A stretch of 42,757 nucleotides of DNA, taken from positions 1-42,757 of the forward strand of contig CAWULT010000029.1 in the NCBI GenBank assembly GCA_963923455.1. Reading direction: 5' to 3'. This stretch comes from CAWULT01 sp963923455 (GTDB taxonomy: Bacteria; Acidobacteriota; Vicinamibacteria; Vicinamibacterales; UBA2999). Below are positions 7,362 through 16,667 of this stretch, piece by piece. Both the position numbers and the translations under genes were made by a program. Numbering within the stretch: position 1 is the first letter of the stretch; each line of letters begins with the position of its first letter. The notes under the pieces were generated by a model. It was not told where the DNA came from, made no database searches, and saw only the letters and a list, made by a program, of their open reading frames with translations.

Positions 7362-9500
7362 TCAGGCCCTGAGCGCCGCCGGATCGATCGGGAGCCTGTA
7401 GACCCGCTTCTTCGTGGCCGCGTAGATGGCGTTGACGAGCGAGCCGGCCGCGAGCGCCGTGCTGGGCTCGCCGATGCCCCCGGGCGTGTCGGTGCTCGGC
7501 ACGATGTACGTGTCGATGATCGGCATCTCGTTGTGCCGCATCATCTGGTAGTCGCCGAAGTGCTTCTGCGCCACCCGGCCGTTCTGGATGGTGATCTGCC
7601 CCTTCAGCGCGGCCGTCAGGCCGTACATGATGCCGCTCTCCATCTGCGCGGCGATCGTGTCGGGGTTGATCACCCAGCCGCAGTCGACCGAGCAGACGAT
7701 GCGGTGCACCTTCACCGCGCCGCGTGCGTCCACCGACACCTCGGTCACCTGCGCCAGGATGCTGCCGAACGACTCCATCAGCGCGATGCCGCGGGCGCGA
7801 CCGGCCGCCAGCGGCGTGCCCCAGCCCGCCTTCTGGGCCGCCAGCTCCAGCACGGCCTTGTGGCGCGGGTGCTTCGACAGCAGGCCCCGCCGGAACTCGT
7901 AGGGATCCTTGCCGGCCGCCACGGCCAGCTCGTCGACGAAGGCCTCGACCGCGAAGCCCTGGAACGACGCGCCCACCGAGCGCCAGAAGCCGAAGGGGAC
8001 GCCCGGATCCTGCTCGATGTACTCGACCTTCACGTTCGGGATGTCGTACGGCAGGTTCGACGACCCCTCGAGCGAGATGAAGTCGACGCCGTTCGGCGGC
8101 AGGCCGCCCAGCCGCTTCATCAGCGACTGCTGCACCAGGCGCTGCTTGTAGAGCGTCGGGCGACCGGCTTCGTCGACCGCGCCCCACATGCGGGCATAGC
8201 TGATGGGCCGGTAGTAGTCGTGCTGCATGTCGTCTTCGCGGCTCCAGACGACCTTGACCGGCTTGCCGACCGCCTTCGACACCTCGACGGCCTCGGTGAC
8301 GAAGTCCGCCTCTCCGCGCCGGCCGAATCCGCCACCGAGGTACGTGGTGTGGATCTTCACCTTGGAGGCTGGCAGGCCGGAGGCCGCAATCGCGGCCATG
8401 TGCGATGCGGTCTGCCCCTGCGTGGGCACGTACACGTCGCAGCTGTCCGCCTTGACGTCGGCCGTGCAGTTCATCGGCTCCATCGTCGCGTGCGCGAGGA
8501 AGGGCGCCTCGTACTGCCGCTCGAACGCCTTCGGGCCCGCGGCCGCCTTGTCGGCGTCGCCGTCGTTGCGCGCGACCTTGCCGGGCTGCTGGGCCAGCGA
8601 CTTGTACTTCGCCATGATGGCGTCGCTCGTCAGCGTGGCGAGCGCGCCCTCGTCCCACTTCACCTCGAGCGCCTGCACGCCCTTGGTGGCCGCGTGGTAG
8701 CCGGTGGCCACCACCGCGACGCCGTTGCTGATCTGCACGACGTTCGTGACGCCCGGCACCGCCTTCGCCTTGTCGGCGTTGAAGCTCGCCACCTTGCCGC
8801 CGAACACGGGGCAGCGCACGACGCGGGCCACGAGCAGGCCTGGCAGCTTCACGTCGAGGCCGAACACGGCCGACCCGTTGACCTTCTCCGGGATGTCGAG
8901 CCGCGCATACGACTTGCCGAGCACCTTGAAGTCGCCCGGGTTCTTGAGCGCCACGGTCTTCGGCACGGGCAGCGCGGCCGCCTTGTCCACGAGCGCGCCG
9001 TACCGGAGGCGGCGCCCGCTGGCCTTGTGGATCACTTCGCCCTTCTCGGTCGAGAGGCTGCTCTCGGGCACCGACCAGGTCTGGGCCGCCGCGGCGATCA
9101 GCATCATGCGGGCCGACGCGCCGGCCTCGCGCATCAGCTTCCACATGCCGCGGACGCTGTTGCTGCCGGCCGTGAGCTGCTGACCGCCGAAGTTCGGGTT
9201 GCCGTACTTCGAATCGGCGGGCGCCCACTCCGTCTTGATCTTGTTCCAGTCGAAGTCGAGTTCCTCGGCCACGAGCATCGGCATCGAGGTCATGACGCCC
9301 TGGCCCATCTCGATCATCGTCAGCATGATGCGGACGCTGTCGTCGGCGTTGACCTTGACCCAGACGTTCGGCTCGAACGTCCCGGCGGCGTCGAGCACCG
9401 AGCCGAACGGCGAGAAGTGACACCCGAGCATGAGGCCGCCGCCGGCAGCGGTGGCCGTCTTGATGAACGAGCGGCGCGAGAGCGTGATGCGGTTGGCCAT
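7362..9500 (-). CDS. Tat-exported xanthine dehydrogenase-family molybdopterin subunit (IorB-like)
   Basis: 712-residue large subunit of a molybdenum hydroxylase of the isoquinoline 1-oxidoreductase/aldehyde dehydrogenase (IorB) type, which hydroxylates N-heterocycles or oxidises aldehydes using water. A Tat signal is obvious (LSRRSFIKTATAAGGG), so the holoenzyme is periplasmic. Cofactor-binding phrases are GGGFGRRGEADFV, WSREDDMQHDYYRP and GFWRSVGASFQGFAVE. The near C-terminal GIGEPSTALAAG contains the glutamate that acts as base in this family. The ATG at 9500 has AGGAGA 8 bases upstream; a GTG 6 bases earlier is too near that site. The [2Fe-2S] subunit precedes it by 13 bases. No chaperone or cytochrome c gene is adjacent. 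Substrate unknown. Confidence 0.9.
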   Translation of the reverse strand: MANRITLSRRSFIKTATAAGGGLMLGCHFSPFGSVLDAAGTFEPNVWVKVNADDSVRIMLTMIEMGQGVMTSMPMLVAEELDFDWNKIKTEWAPADSKYGNPNFGGQQLTAGSNSVRGMWKLMREAGASARMMLIAAAAQTWSVPESSLSTEKGEVIHKASGRRLRYGALVDKAAALPVPKTVALKNPGDFKVLGKSYARLDIPEKVNGSAVFGLDVKLPGLLVARVVRCPVFGGKVASFNADKAKAVPGVTNVVQISNGVAVVATGYHAATKGVQALEVKWDEGALATLTSDAIMAKYKSLAQQPGKVARNDGDADKAAAGPKAFERQYEAPFLAHATMEPMNCTADVKADSCDVYVPTQGQTASHMAAIAASGLPASKVKIHTTYLGGGFGRRGEADFVTEAVEVSKAVGKPVKVVWSREDDMQHDYYRPISYARMWGAVDEAGRPTLYKQRLVQQSLMKRLGGLPPNGVDFISLEGSSNLPYDIPNVKVEYIEQDPGVPFGFWRSVGASFQGFAVEAFVDELAVAAGKDPYEFRRGLLSKHPRHKAVLELAAQKAGWGTPLAAGRARGIALMESFGSILAQVTEVSVDARGAVKVHRIVCSVDCGWVINPDTIAAQMESGIMYGLTAALKGQITIQNGRVAQKHFGDYQMMRHNEMPIIDTYIVPSTDTPGGIGEPSTALAAGSLVNAIYAATKKRVYRLPIDPAALRA

Positions 9501-9513
9501 GGTCACACTCTCC

Positions 9514-9963
9514 TCAACCGCGTGCCGCGCGCTGGATGGCGCGGTGGATCCGCTGGTACGTGCCGCACCGGCAGATGTTGCCGGTCATCGCCGCGTCGAT
9601 CTGGGCGTCGGTCGGTTTCGGGGTCTTCGCGAGCAGCGCGGCGGCGGTCATGATCTGGCCCGACTGGCAGTAGCCGCACTGCGGCACCTGCTCCGCGATC
9701 CAGGCCTCCTGCAGCGGGTGCGACGAGGTCGGCGACAAGCCCTCGATCGTCGTGACCTTCTTGCCGGCGACGGTCGACACGGCCGTCAGGCACGCCCGCG
9801 TGGCCACGCCGTCCACGTGTACGGTGCAGGCGCCGCACTGGCCCAGGCCGCAGCCGAACTTGGTCCCGGTGAGCCCGATGGTCTCCCGCAGCACCCACAG
9901 CAGCGGCATGTCGGGACTGACGTCCACGTCGTGCTTCTTCCCGTTCACTTCGAGCGCAATCAT
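9514..9963 (-). CDS. (2Fe-2S)-binding subunit of molybdenum hydroxylase (IorA-like)
   Basis: 149-residue electron-transfer subunit. The N-terminal plant-type [2Fe-2S] centre is given by C38, C43, C46 and C58 (FGCGLGQCGACT...C). The C-terminal helical [2Fe-2S] centre is given by C96, C99, C131 and C133 (QCGYCQSGQ and ICRCGTY). All eight cysteines are present. It has no signal peptide, so it must be carried across the membrane with the Tat-bearing partner (hitchhiker export, as known for this family). The ATG at 9963 has a GAGGAG site about 8 bases upstream. It is first in a two-gene operon. Confidence 0.93.
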   Translation of the reverse strand: MIALEVNGKKHDVDVSPDMPLLWVLRETIGLTGTKFGCGLGQCGACTVHVDGVATRACLTAVSTVAGKKVTTIEGLSPTSSHPLQEAWIAEQVPQCGYCQSGQIMTAAALLAKTPKPTDAQIDAAMTGNICRCGTYQRIHRAIQRAARG

Positions 9964-10059
9964 CAGAACTCTCCTCGGGCGCCTCTCGGGGGCTCCTGTC
10001 GATTATGCGGGCCCCAGAGGCGTGCGGCAAGCGCGAACGCCGGCCGGCCAGTGCCGCGC

Positions 10060-12795
10060 CTACGGCGTCAGAACGAGGCGCTTCAGCTCCTCCACCCAGT
10101 TCTGCACCACGACAATCCCGCGGGGATCCTGAGAGGGTGCCTGGCCTCCAGCGAGCGTGATCATCGCAAATCGGCCGTCCGGAGCCACGTCGTAGGATCG
10201 GCCGCCGACGTGGAAATAGGCCTGGTCGAAGAGCATGACGGCCGCATCGAACGTGAACTCGGTGCCACCGGGCTTGACGGCGACGGCCATCATCTTGTTA
10301 CCCTCGAGGTAGAAGAGCTGGCGGCTGTCGCGTGACCAGACGGGCTCGGCCCCACCGTTCTGCGACACGCGAACCGGCGCGCCGCCGGCGATGGCTCGAA
10401 CCCAGATCTCGCCGCGGCCCGTTCGATTGGATCGGTACGCCACCCAGCGACCGTCCGGGGACACGGCCGACGAGTCCTCGCTGTACTCGGTCTTGATGAG
10501 GGTCTCGGGCTCGCTCGTCCCCGAGGAGGCAATCAAGAGATCGCGCGACTGCGCCGCGGCCTGGTCGTCGGCGAACACCAGCCGGCCGTCTGGCATCCAC
10601 GCCTCGGGCCACCGGGTGTTGATCCCGCTGGCCCGAGGCGAGACCCCGATGGGCACCAGCGCCGGCTCGGATGTTCCGCCGTCGGCCGGCAGGGAGTAGA
10701 GGCCATACCGACCGCCGTCCCGATTGGACGCGAAGACCACGCGCGTGCCGTCGGGGGACCAGAGCGGCGACACATTGTCGCCTTTGTCCGCCAGCGGAAT
10801 CGGCGGCCGGCCTCCGAGGTCGTAGACCCAGAGGTCGCGATCCCCTGGGCGGCCACCGGAGACCACGAGTCGCCGGCCATCCGGCGACAGCCGGATCTCC
10901 CAGGGCGCGACCACCTGACCGCTCACCATGGGCCCGGCCGGACGGCCACTGCGGTCAACCCACACCGGCACGCCGGGACCGACCTGAGTCGCAGCCGTCG
11001 ATGGCACGTAGATCAAGTTGCCGTTGCCGGACACGCTGTAGTCGGTCGCCGACAGCAGCGCAGGGTGGTTCACGTCGGGCTGAACGGCCACCGCGGGTCC
11101 AGTCAGCGCACGGGAACGGGCATCGAACGGGGCGGCCATCAGGGTCGTCTCACGCGCGAACACCAGGTAGCCCGGCGCCAAGTACTTCGCCTCGGACCCG
11201 CCCTCGATCAGCGTCTTCTGCTCACGCGTCTCGATCTCGAACACCGCCACCCGGGAGGTGCGCTGCTCGAGATCGGTCATGTGGAACAGCACACCCTTGC
11301 CGTCCGGCAGCATCGACGGATTGATGAAGAGGACGCGTGGCGGGCCCGGAGGCGTCAGGCGCTCGAGTGTCGTGCCGCCGGTGGCCTTGGCGCGGTACAG
11401 GCCGTCGGCCAGCGACACGATGATCGTGTCATCCGGTCCCCACGCCCCGCCGAGAAAGCGCGGCGAGTCGTCGGCGAGCTTGAGCGGTGTGCCGCCGTTC
11501 AGCGGCACACTGAAGATCCCCTGCCCTGGCGACCTGAACACCACCGACGATCCATCCCACGAGAGGAACGGATTGGCCACATTGAAGTTCTCCGGCAACT
11601 CCGTGCCCGCGATCATGCGCGACTCGAGCTGGCGGAGTTCCCTCACGTAGAGCGCGAACCCTCCCGGACGGCGGCCCAGATACACGATGCGCTGACCGTC
11701 TGGCGAGAGCAGCACGTCCACACCGCCCACCGTCACGAAGGGCGTCTCGGTGGACTGCGCGAGCAGCAGCCGTGACACGGTGGCCGGCGCCGGGCGCGTG
11801 AGGGTCCACACGGCAAGACCCGCGCCGGCCAGTGCGATGAGCGCCACGGCCACCGCGACGAGGGGCCACGCGCGTCGCGGGCGGTGTGGCACGGGCACCG
11901 GCGCGGCGGCGCTCTGCTGCGAGCCGCCGTCCAGGATCCACTTCAACTGCCGGCCGACGTCGGACGCACTCTGCCACCGGTTCTCGGGGTGCTTCTCCAG
12001 GCATGTCTTCACGAGCTGGTCGAGCGCGGGTGGCGTCGTGGGCAGGAGCGACGACACCGACTTGGGTTCGCGTTCGAGGATGGCCGCGATCAAGCCCGCC
12101 TGACTCTTGCCCTCGAAGGCGCGGGTGCCGGTCAGCATTTCGTAGAGCACCGCGCCAAACGCGAAGATGTCGGTGCGGGCGTCGGCCTCGCGTCCCTCGA
12201 CCTGCTCCGGTGCCATGTACTGGAACGTCCCGACGATGCTGCCCGCGCCCGTGAGGGGCGACGTCACGGTCGGGGCCCTGGTGACGTCCACGGCATGACC
12301 GGGGACGGGCTCCAGCTTGGCCAGCCCGAAGTCGAGCAGCTTCACGCCGCCCGTCGTCAACATGACGTTGCCGGGCTTCAGGTCGCGATGGACCACGCCC
12401 CGGCGATGCGCCTTGTCGAGCGCATCGGCGATCTGTATGCCGTACCGGAGCGCATCGGTCAGGGGCAGCGCCCCGCGCGCGAGGCGCTGCGCCAGCGTCT
12501 CGCCCTCGAGATACTCCATCACGAGGAAGTCCAGATCGCCCTGCTCCGTGTGGCCGCGGCCCACGTCGAACACGGCGCAGATGTGCGGGTGACTCAACGC
12601 GGCGAGTACTTTGGCCTCCCGCTCGAACCGTTGCGTCAGCGCGGTGTCCGCGGCCACGTGCGGCGGCAGGATCTTGACCGCGACGGTGCGGTCCAGGCGC
12701 GAATCGTGGGCCTTGTACACCTCGCCCATTCCGCCCGCCCCGAGGGGACCGATGATGTCGTAGACGCCGAGTCGAGTGCCTGGTGGAAGCAGCAT
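10060..12795 (-). CDS. Transmembrane Ser/Thr protein kinase with TolB/WD40-like propeller
   Basis: 911-residue Hanks-type kinase. The kinase domain (about 8-290) has the glycine loop GAGGMG (19-24), VAVK (K41), HRDLKPGN (136-143), DFG (155-157) and APE (195-197), so it should be active. A Pro/Arg linker leads to one membrane helix (about 310-332). The outer 570 residues hold repeated blades of the SPDG.R.V type (for example SPDGQRIVYLG, WSPDGTRVVFASN, SPDGRWVAYRSN), a PD40/TolB-like beta-propeller likely to sense a periplasmic ligand. The ATG at 12795 follows an AGAGGA site and lies 8 bases after the tannase stop, so both are on one message. Such kinases are numerous in Acidobacteriota; targets are unknown. 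Confidence 0.93.
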   Translation of the reverse strand: MLLPPGTRLGVYDIIGPLGAGGMGEVYKAHDSRLDRTVAVKILPPHVAADTALTQRFEREAKVLAALSHPHICAVFDVGRGHTEQGDLDFLVMEYLEGETLAQRLARGALPLTDALRYGIQIADALDKAHRRGVVHRDLKPGNVMLTTGGVKLLDFGLAKLEPVPGHAVDVTRAPTVTSPLTGAGSIVGTFQYMAPEQVEGREADARTDIFAFGAVLYEMLTGTRAFEGKSQAGLIAAILEREPKSVSSLLPTTPPALDQLVKTCLEKHPENRWQSASDVGRQLKWILDGGSQQSAAAPVPVPHRPRRAWPLVAVAVALIALAGAGLAVWTLTRPAPATVSRLLLAQSTETPFVTVGGVDVLLSPDGQRIVYLGRRPGGFALYVRELRQLESRMIAGTELPENFNVANPFLSWDGSSVVFRSPGQGIFSVPLNGGTPLKLADDSPRFLGGAWGPDDTIIVSLADGLYRAKATGGTTLERLTPPGPPRVLFINPSMLPDGKGVLFHMTDLEQRTSRVAVFEIETREQKTLIEGGSEAKYLAPGYLVFARETTLMAAPFDARSRALTGPAVAVQPDVNHPALLSATDYSVSGNGNLIYVPSTAATQVGPGVPVWVDRSGRPAGPMVSGQVVAPWEIRLSPDGRRLVVSGGRPGDRDLWVYDLGGRPPIPLADKGDNVSPLWSPDGTRVVFASNRDGGRYGLYSLPADGGTSEPALVPIGVSPRASGINTRWPEAWMPDGRLVFADDQAAAQSRDLLIASSGTSEPETLIKTEYSEDSSAVSPDGRWVAYRSNRTGRGEIWVRAIAGGAPVRVSQNGGAEPVWSRDSRQLFYLEGNKMMAVAVKPGGTEFTFDAAVMLFDQAYFHVGGRSYDVAPDGRFAMITLAGGQAPSQDPRGIVVVQNWVEELKRLVLTP

Positions 12796-12803
12796 CTGTC
12801 CTC

Positions 12804-14369
12804 TTACGGCGCCTTGCAGACGAAGTTGGCCGAATCGGTCACGCTGCCAACCCCCGAGTACGTGGCCACTTGCGGGTAGGGGCAGAGCGGCCGCGTCATG
12901 TCCACACGGTTGCCCGATACACGCGCGGCTTCGATACGGGCCGGCGCGGCGCCCGATTCGCGCCACCGCTCGAGCGCGCCCATCCAGTTGACCTGGCTGG
13001 GCCCGACGCCCCCGCCGCAGTGCTGCATGCCCGGCGCCATGAACAGACGGATGAAGTCGTCCTGCGTGCCGCCCATCTTGGCCTGCACGCTCTCGTAGTA
13101 GTTGATCGAGTTGCGCGCGGAGATGGCCGTGTCGTTCCAGCCGTGGTACATCAGCACCTTGCCGCCGCGCGCCTTGAAGGCGCGCAGGTCCGGGTTCACC
13201 GCGTTGACGATCGCGCCGACCTTCTCGTCCACCACCGTCAGATCGCGATCGAGGTCGAAGGTCAGGGGATCCCAGTTCGCGTTGTTGTACGCCACCTGGT
13301 ACGAGCCCGCCGACACGCCGGGCGCCTGCCGGCCGGCCAGGAACGCACCCCACCCGGCTTCGCTGCCAGGGTCCTTGCCGGGAAACACCGTGACGCCGGC
13401 CGCGGTGCGCGCCGACGCATACACGCGCTTCATCGACGCCACCTGCGGCGCGGTCAAGCAGGCGGCGGCGTCGCCGGCCGTGCACTGCAGCGTCGCCACG
13501 TCGAACGTGCAGGCACGCGGGTCGTTCAGCAGGCCGTCCTTGACGCCGTCGTGGGCGTCACACGCCGCGACCACGGCCCGGTTGACCATGTCCAGCTTGG
13601 CCTGGGGCACGGCAGCCGCCGGGTCTTTGAGGGTCGGCACCGACACCGACAGGTCCCACGTGTGCAGGTGCGTCTGGTAGTTGGCCGGGGCGCCCGCGAT
13701 GATCGCGTCGAAGTCCTCGGGGTACTTCTGCGCCGACATCAGCCCCTGGCGGCCGCCCGTCGAACAGCCGTTCCAGTACGACAACCGAGGCGCCTGCTTG
13801 TAGAGCGCGTTGATGACGGCCTTCGACTGCACCGTCATCTCATGGACGGCGCGATAGGCGAAGTCCGTCAGCTTCTCAGGGTGGCCGATCGCGAACAGCG
13901 CGTTGCCGCCGACGTGCCCCGTGTCGTTCGATGCCGTCGCATAGCCCTCCTGCAGCGCCGACGCCATCGCCGGAAAGCTGATCACACCGGCCCAGCCGCC
14001 GTTGCCGACCGCCTGGAACTTGCCGTTCCAGTCGAGCGGCAGCCACACTTCCATCTCGATGTGCGAGTCGGACGACGGGGCCAGCACGGCCGCCACGCGG
14101 CAGTGCGCGGGCAGCATCGTCGGCGGCGTGGCCGGCGCGCCACCTCGGCCACCGACCGCGGCACCGGCTGGTGCGGCGCCTCGCCCTTCGGCAGGAGCGC
14201 CGGCGGTTGGCGCACCGCCAGCTCGGCCGGGCGGCACGAACGGTCCGGCAGGCACGAGTCGCGCGGAGGTGATGGTGGTGTTCGGCAGTGCGAGGGACTT
14301 CAGGCCCTCGCACGCGGCGCCGTCGACGACGAGCGCGCCGGCAAGGGCGACGGCAGCAAGACTCAGCAT
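12804..14369 (-). CDS. Tannase/feruloyl esterase family alpha/beta hydrolase
   Basis: 521-residue secreted esterase of the tannase family (PF07519), which cleaves esters of phenolic acids such as gallate or ferulate. The nucleophile is S203 in YWNGCSTGGRQG. The acid is the Asp in MYHGWNDTAIS and the His lies in MQHCGGG. The cysteines next to Ser and His (GCS and HC) form the disulfide characteristic of this family's CS-D-HC arrangement. A hydrophobic N-terminus (SLAAVALAGALVVDGAACEG) is a signal peptide, possibly a lipoprotein-like one given the Cys. Residues of about 44-82 are a Gly/Ala/Pro low-complexity insert. It lies between a CoA-ester lyase and a kinase on the same strand. The exact ester is not predictable. 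Confidence 0.9.
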   Translation of the reverse strand: MLSLAAVALAGALVVDGAACEGLKSLALPNTTITSARLVPAGPFVPPGRAGGAPTAGAPAEGRGAAPAGAAVGGRGGAPATPPTMLPAHCRVAAVLAPSSDSHIEMEVWLPLDWNGKFQAVGNGGWAGVISFPAMASALQEGYATASNDTGHVGGNALFAIGHPEKLTDFAYRAVHEMTVQSKAVINALYKQAPRLSYWNGCSTGGRQGLMSAQKYPEDFDAIIAGAPANYQTHLHTWDLSVSVPTLKDPAAAVPQAKLDMVNRAVVAACDAHDGVKDGLLNDPRACTFDVATLQCTAGDAAACLTAPQVASMKRVYASARTAAGVTVFPGKDPGSEAGWGAFLAGRQAPGVSAGSYQVAYNNANWDPLTFDLDRDLTVVDEKVGAIVNAVNPDLRAFKARGGKVLMYHGWNDTAISARNSINYYESVQAKMGGTQDDFIRLFMAPGMQHCGGGVGPSQVNWMGALERWRESGAAPARIEAARVSGNRVDMTRPLCPYPQVATYSGVGSVTDSANFVCKAP

Positions 14370-14423
14370 GAGACAGACGCCTCCGGGAAGAAGAACCGAC
14401 TCCGCGCCTTCGTGACGGGCCCC

Positions 14424-15368
14424 CTACGACTTCGACCGCTTGCCGACGGTCCCGCGTTCGTGCCGGTCCAGGATCGTCCGCGCCATCCTGAGGCTCGCCG
14501 CATCGATCATGCGGCCCTCGTGCGAGGCGGCGCCATGTCCGGCCGCGATGGCCGCCTCGAACGCCTCGACTACCGCCGTGGCCTTGGCGACCTCATCGGC
14601 CGTCGGGCCAAACAGCGCGTTGGCCGGCCCGAGCTGGGACGGGTGAATGCACTGCTTGCCATCGAAGCCCATCGCGCGCGCGATGCGGCACGACCGCTCG
14701 AAGCCCGCCGCGTCCTTGTACGCACTGTAGGGCCCGTCCACCGCGCGCAGCCCGTTGGCCCGCGCCACGGCGACGATCTCGTGCATCACGGCGTGGTAAC
14801 GGTGCCCCGGGTAGAGGGCGTCGGATTCGTCGAGCTCGCCGATCGCGGTGGCCGGCATCCGCATCGACGCCGCGTAGTCGCCCGGGCCCAGCACGAGCGC
14901 CTCGAGGCGGCGCGAAGCCCGCCCGATCTCGCGCAGGTTCACGTAACCCTGCGCCGACTCGATCTGCGCCTCGATACCGATCCACCGGCTGATCCGGCAG
15001 TGCGCCTCGATCTGCGTCAGCATCGTGTCGACGAACGCGACGTCGTGCGCCGACGACGCCTTGGGCAGCATGATCAGGTCGATTCGCTCGCCCGCGCCCT
15101 CCACCACCTCGACCAGGTCCCGGTAGGCCCACTCCGTGTCGAGGCCGTTGATGCGCACCAGCCGCGCCTTGCCGCCGAAGTCGAGCGTGTTGAGCGCGTG
15201 CACGACGGCGCCGCGGCTGACCGCCTTCTCGCTCGGGGCCACGCCGTCCTCGAGGTCGAGGCACACGGCGTCGGCGTCGCTCGCGGCGCCCTTGGCCATC
15301 ATTGCGGGGCGCGACCCCGGCACGAACAGCAGGCTGCGCGTCAGGCGCGACATCGCATCAGGCACCAT
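14424..15368 (-). CDS. HpcH/HpaI aldolase/citrate lyase family protein (CoA-ester lyase)
   Basis: 314-residue cytoplasmic TIM-barrel lyase of the CitE-like group, which cleaves or hydrolyses CoA thioesters such as malyl-, citramalyl- or 3-hydroxyacyl-CoA. Diagnostic segments are RSLLFVPGSRP, DAVCLDLEDGVAPSEK (metal and CoA site), LVRINGLDT, IEAQIESAQGY, LVLGPGDYAASM and the C-terminal FDGKQCIHPSQL. The ATG at 15368 overlaps the TGA of the acyl-CoA dehydrogenase by one base (TGATG), with GAGG 8 bases upstream; ATG at 15353 is an alternative. The pairing with an acyl-CoA dehydrogenase suggests a short CoA-linked oxidation in which the lyase splits the hydrated product. A hydratase is not next to them. 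Confidence 0.9.
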   Translation of the reverse strand: MVPDAMSRLTRSLLFVPGSRPAMMAKGAASDADAVCLDLEDGVAPSEKAVSRGAVVHALNTLDFGGKARLVRINGLDTEWAYRDLVEVVEGAGERIDLIMLPKASSAHDVAFVDTMLTQIEAHCRISRWIGIEAQIESAQGYVNLREIGRASRRLEALVLGPGDYAASMRMPATAIGELDESDALYPGHRYHAVMHEIVAVARANGLRAVDGPYSAYKDAAGFERSCRIARAMGFDGKQCIHPSQLGPANALFGPTADEVAKATAVVEAFEAAIAAGHGAASHEGRMIDAASLRMARTILDRHERGTVGKRSKS

Positions 15369-16537
15369 CAGAACGACCTCGGCATCCCGAGCACGTGCTC
15401 GCCGATGTAGGAGAGGATCAGGTTGGTCGAGACCGGCGCCACCTGGTAGAGGCGCGTCTCCCGGAACTTCCGCTCGACATCGTACTCCGCGGCGAAGCCG
15501 AAGCCGCCGTGGGTCTGCAGGCACACGTTGGCCGCCTCCCACGAGGCGTCGGCCGCCAGCAGCTTCGCCATGTTGGCCTCGGGACCGACCGGCTGTCCGG
15601 CGTCGAACATGCGCGCCGCCTCGTAGCGCATCAGGTCCGCCGCGCGCACGTTGGCGTAGGCGCGCGCAATCGGGAACTGCACGCCCTGGTTCTGGCCGAT
15701 CGGACGGCCGAAGACGACGCGCTCGCTCGCATAGCGCCGCGCCCGATCGATGAACCAGTACCCGTCGCCGACGCACTCGGCCGCAATGAGGATCCGCTCG
15801 GCGTTCATGCCGTCGAGGATGTACCGGAACCCTTTCCCTTCCTCGCCGATCAGGTTCTCGGCGGGCACCTGGAAGTTGTCGAAGAACAGCTCGTTGGTCT
15901 CGTGGTTCACCATGTTGCGGATCGGCCGCACGGTCATCCCGCGCTGCTCGGCGCCGCGCAGGTCCACCAGGAAGATCGAGAGCCCCTCCGTCTTCTTCGC
16001 GACCTGCTCGAGCGGCGTGGTCCTCGCCAGCAGCAGCATCAGGTCCGAGTGCTGGATGCGGGAGATCCACACCTTCTGACCGTTCACCACGTAGCGGTCG
16101 CCCTGGCGGACGGCCGTCGTGCGCGTCTGCGTGGTGTCGGTGCCAGTCGTCGGCTCGGTCACCGCGAACGACTGCAGGCGCAGACGCCCGGCGGCGATGT
16201 CGGGCAGGTAGGCACGCTTCTGCGCCTCGCTGCCGTGCCGGACGAGCGCGCCCATCACGTACATCTGGGCATGGCACGCGCCGGAGTTGGCGCCCGAGCG
16301 GTTGATCTCCTCGAGAATCACCGACGCCTCGGTGACGCCGAGGCCCCCGCCGCCGTACTCCTCGGGGATCAGGGCCGCGAGCCATCCGGCCTCGGTGAGC
16401 GCCGTGATGAAGGCCTCCGGATACGCGGCCTTCTCGTCGACGGCCTGCCAGTACTCGCTGCCGAACCGGCCGCACAGGTCGCGCACGGCCTGCCGGTAGT
16501 CCTCGAACTCCTGCGCACGTGGGTTGATGTCGGCCAT
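15368..16537 (-). CDS. Acyl-CoA dehydrogenase family protein
   Basis: 389-residue flavoprotein that oxidises an acyl-CoA to the 2-enoyl-CoA. Family hallmarks are IPEEYGGGGLGVTEAS, AVTEPTTGTDTTQTRT (FAD contact), the WISRIQHSDL strand and the QTHGGFGFAAEYDVERKFRE block near the C-terminus. The ATG at 16537 (MADINPRAQ) is chosen because the frame upstream is Arg/Gly-rich and overlaps the promoter region. The gene is first in a minus-strand run with the CoA-ester lyase (1-base overlap), tannase and kinase, and is divergent from the aminotransferase. Acyl substrate is not predictable. Confidence 0.9.
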   Translation of the reverse strand: MADINPRAQEFEDYRQAVRDLCGRFGSEYWQAVDEKAAYPEAFITALTEAGWLAALIPEEYGGGGLGVTEASVILEEINRSGANSGACHAQMYVMGALVRHGSEAQKRAYLPDIAAGRLRLQSFAVTEPTTGTDTTQTRTTAVRQGDRYVVNGQKVWISRIQHSDLMLLLARTTPLEQVAKKTEGLSIFLVDLRGAEQRGMTVRPIRNMVNHETNELFFDNFQVPAENLIGEEGKGFRYILDGMNAERILIAAECVGDGYWFIDRARRYASERVVFGRPIGQNQGVQFPIARAYANVRAADLMRYEAARMFDAGQPVGPEANMAKLLAADASWEAANVCLQTHGGFGFAAEYDVERKFRETRLYQVAPVSTNLILSYIGEHVLGMPRSF

Positions 16538-16627
16538 GTCCGTCCCGCGGCGTCCGCCGGGACGCTCCGCCAATCAACCCGAGAGCATACCCGAGAGCGG
16601 CACGCCACGCGCACCCCGCCGGGCTCG

Positions 16628-16633
16628 TACAAT
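16628..16633 (+). promoter_or_regulatory. Possible -10 element of the aminotransferase gene
   Basis: TACAAT in the 130-base divergent intergenic region, 34 bases before the ATG at 16668. The -35 region is not recognisable. A G-run (GGGGGG) about 8 bases before the ATG could serve as ribosome-binding site. Weak support on its own. Confidence 0.3.
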
Positions 16634-16667
16634 CGCCACCAGAGGCCGTCTGCGGGGGGCATCCATC

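Noticed and set aside
14424..16577. Apparent 717-residue fusion covering the acyl-CoA dehydrogenase and lyase
   Set aside because: The upstream half is a wrong frame of the dehydrogenase. The two real genes overlap by one base (TGATG).
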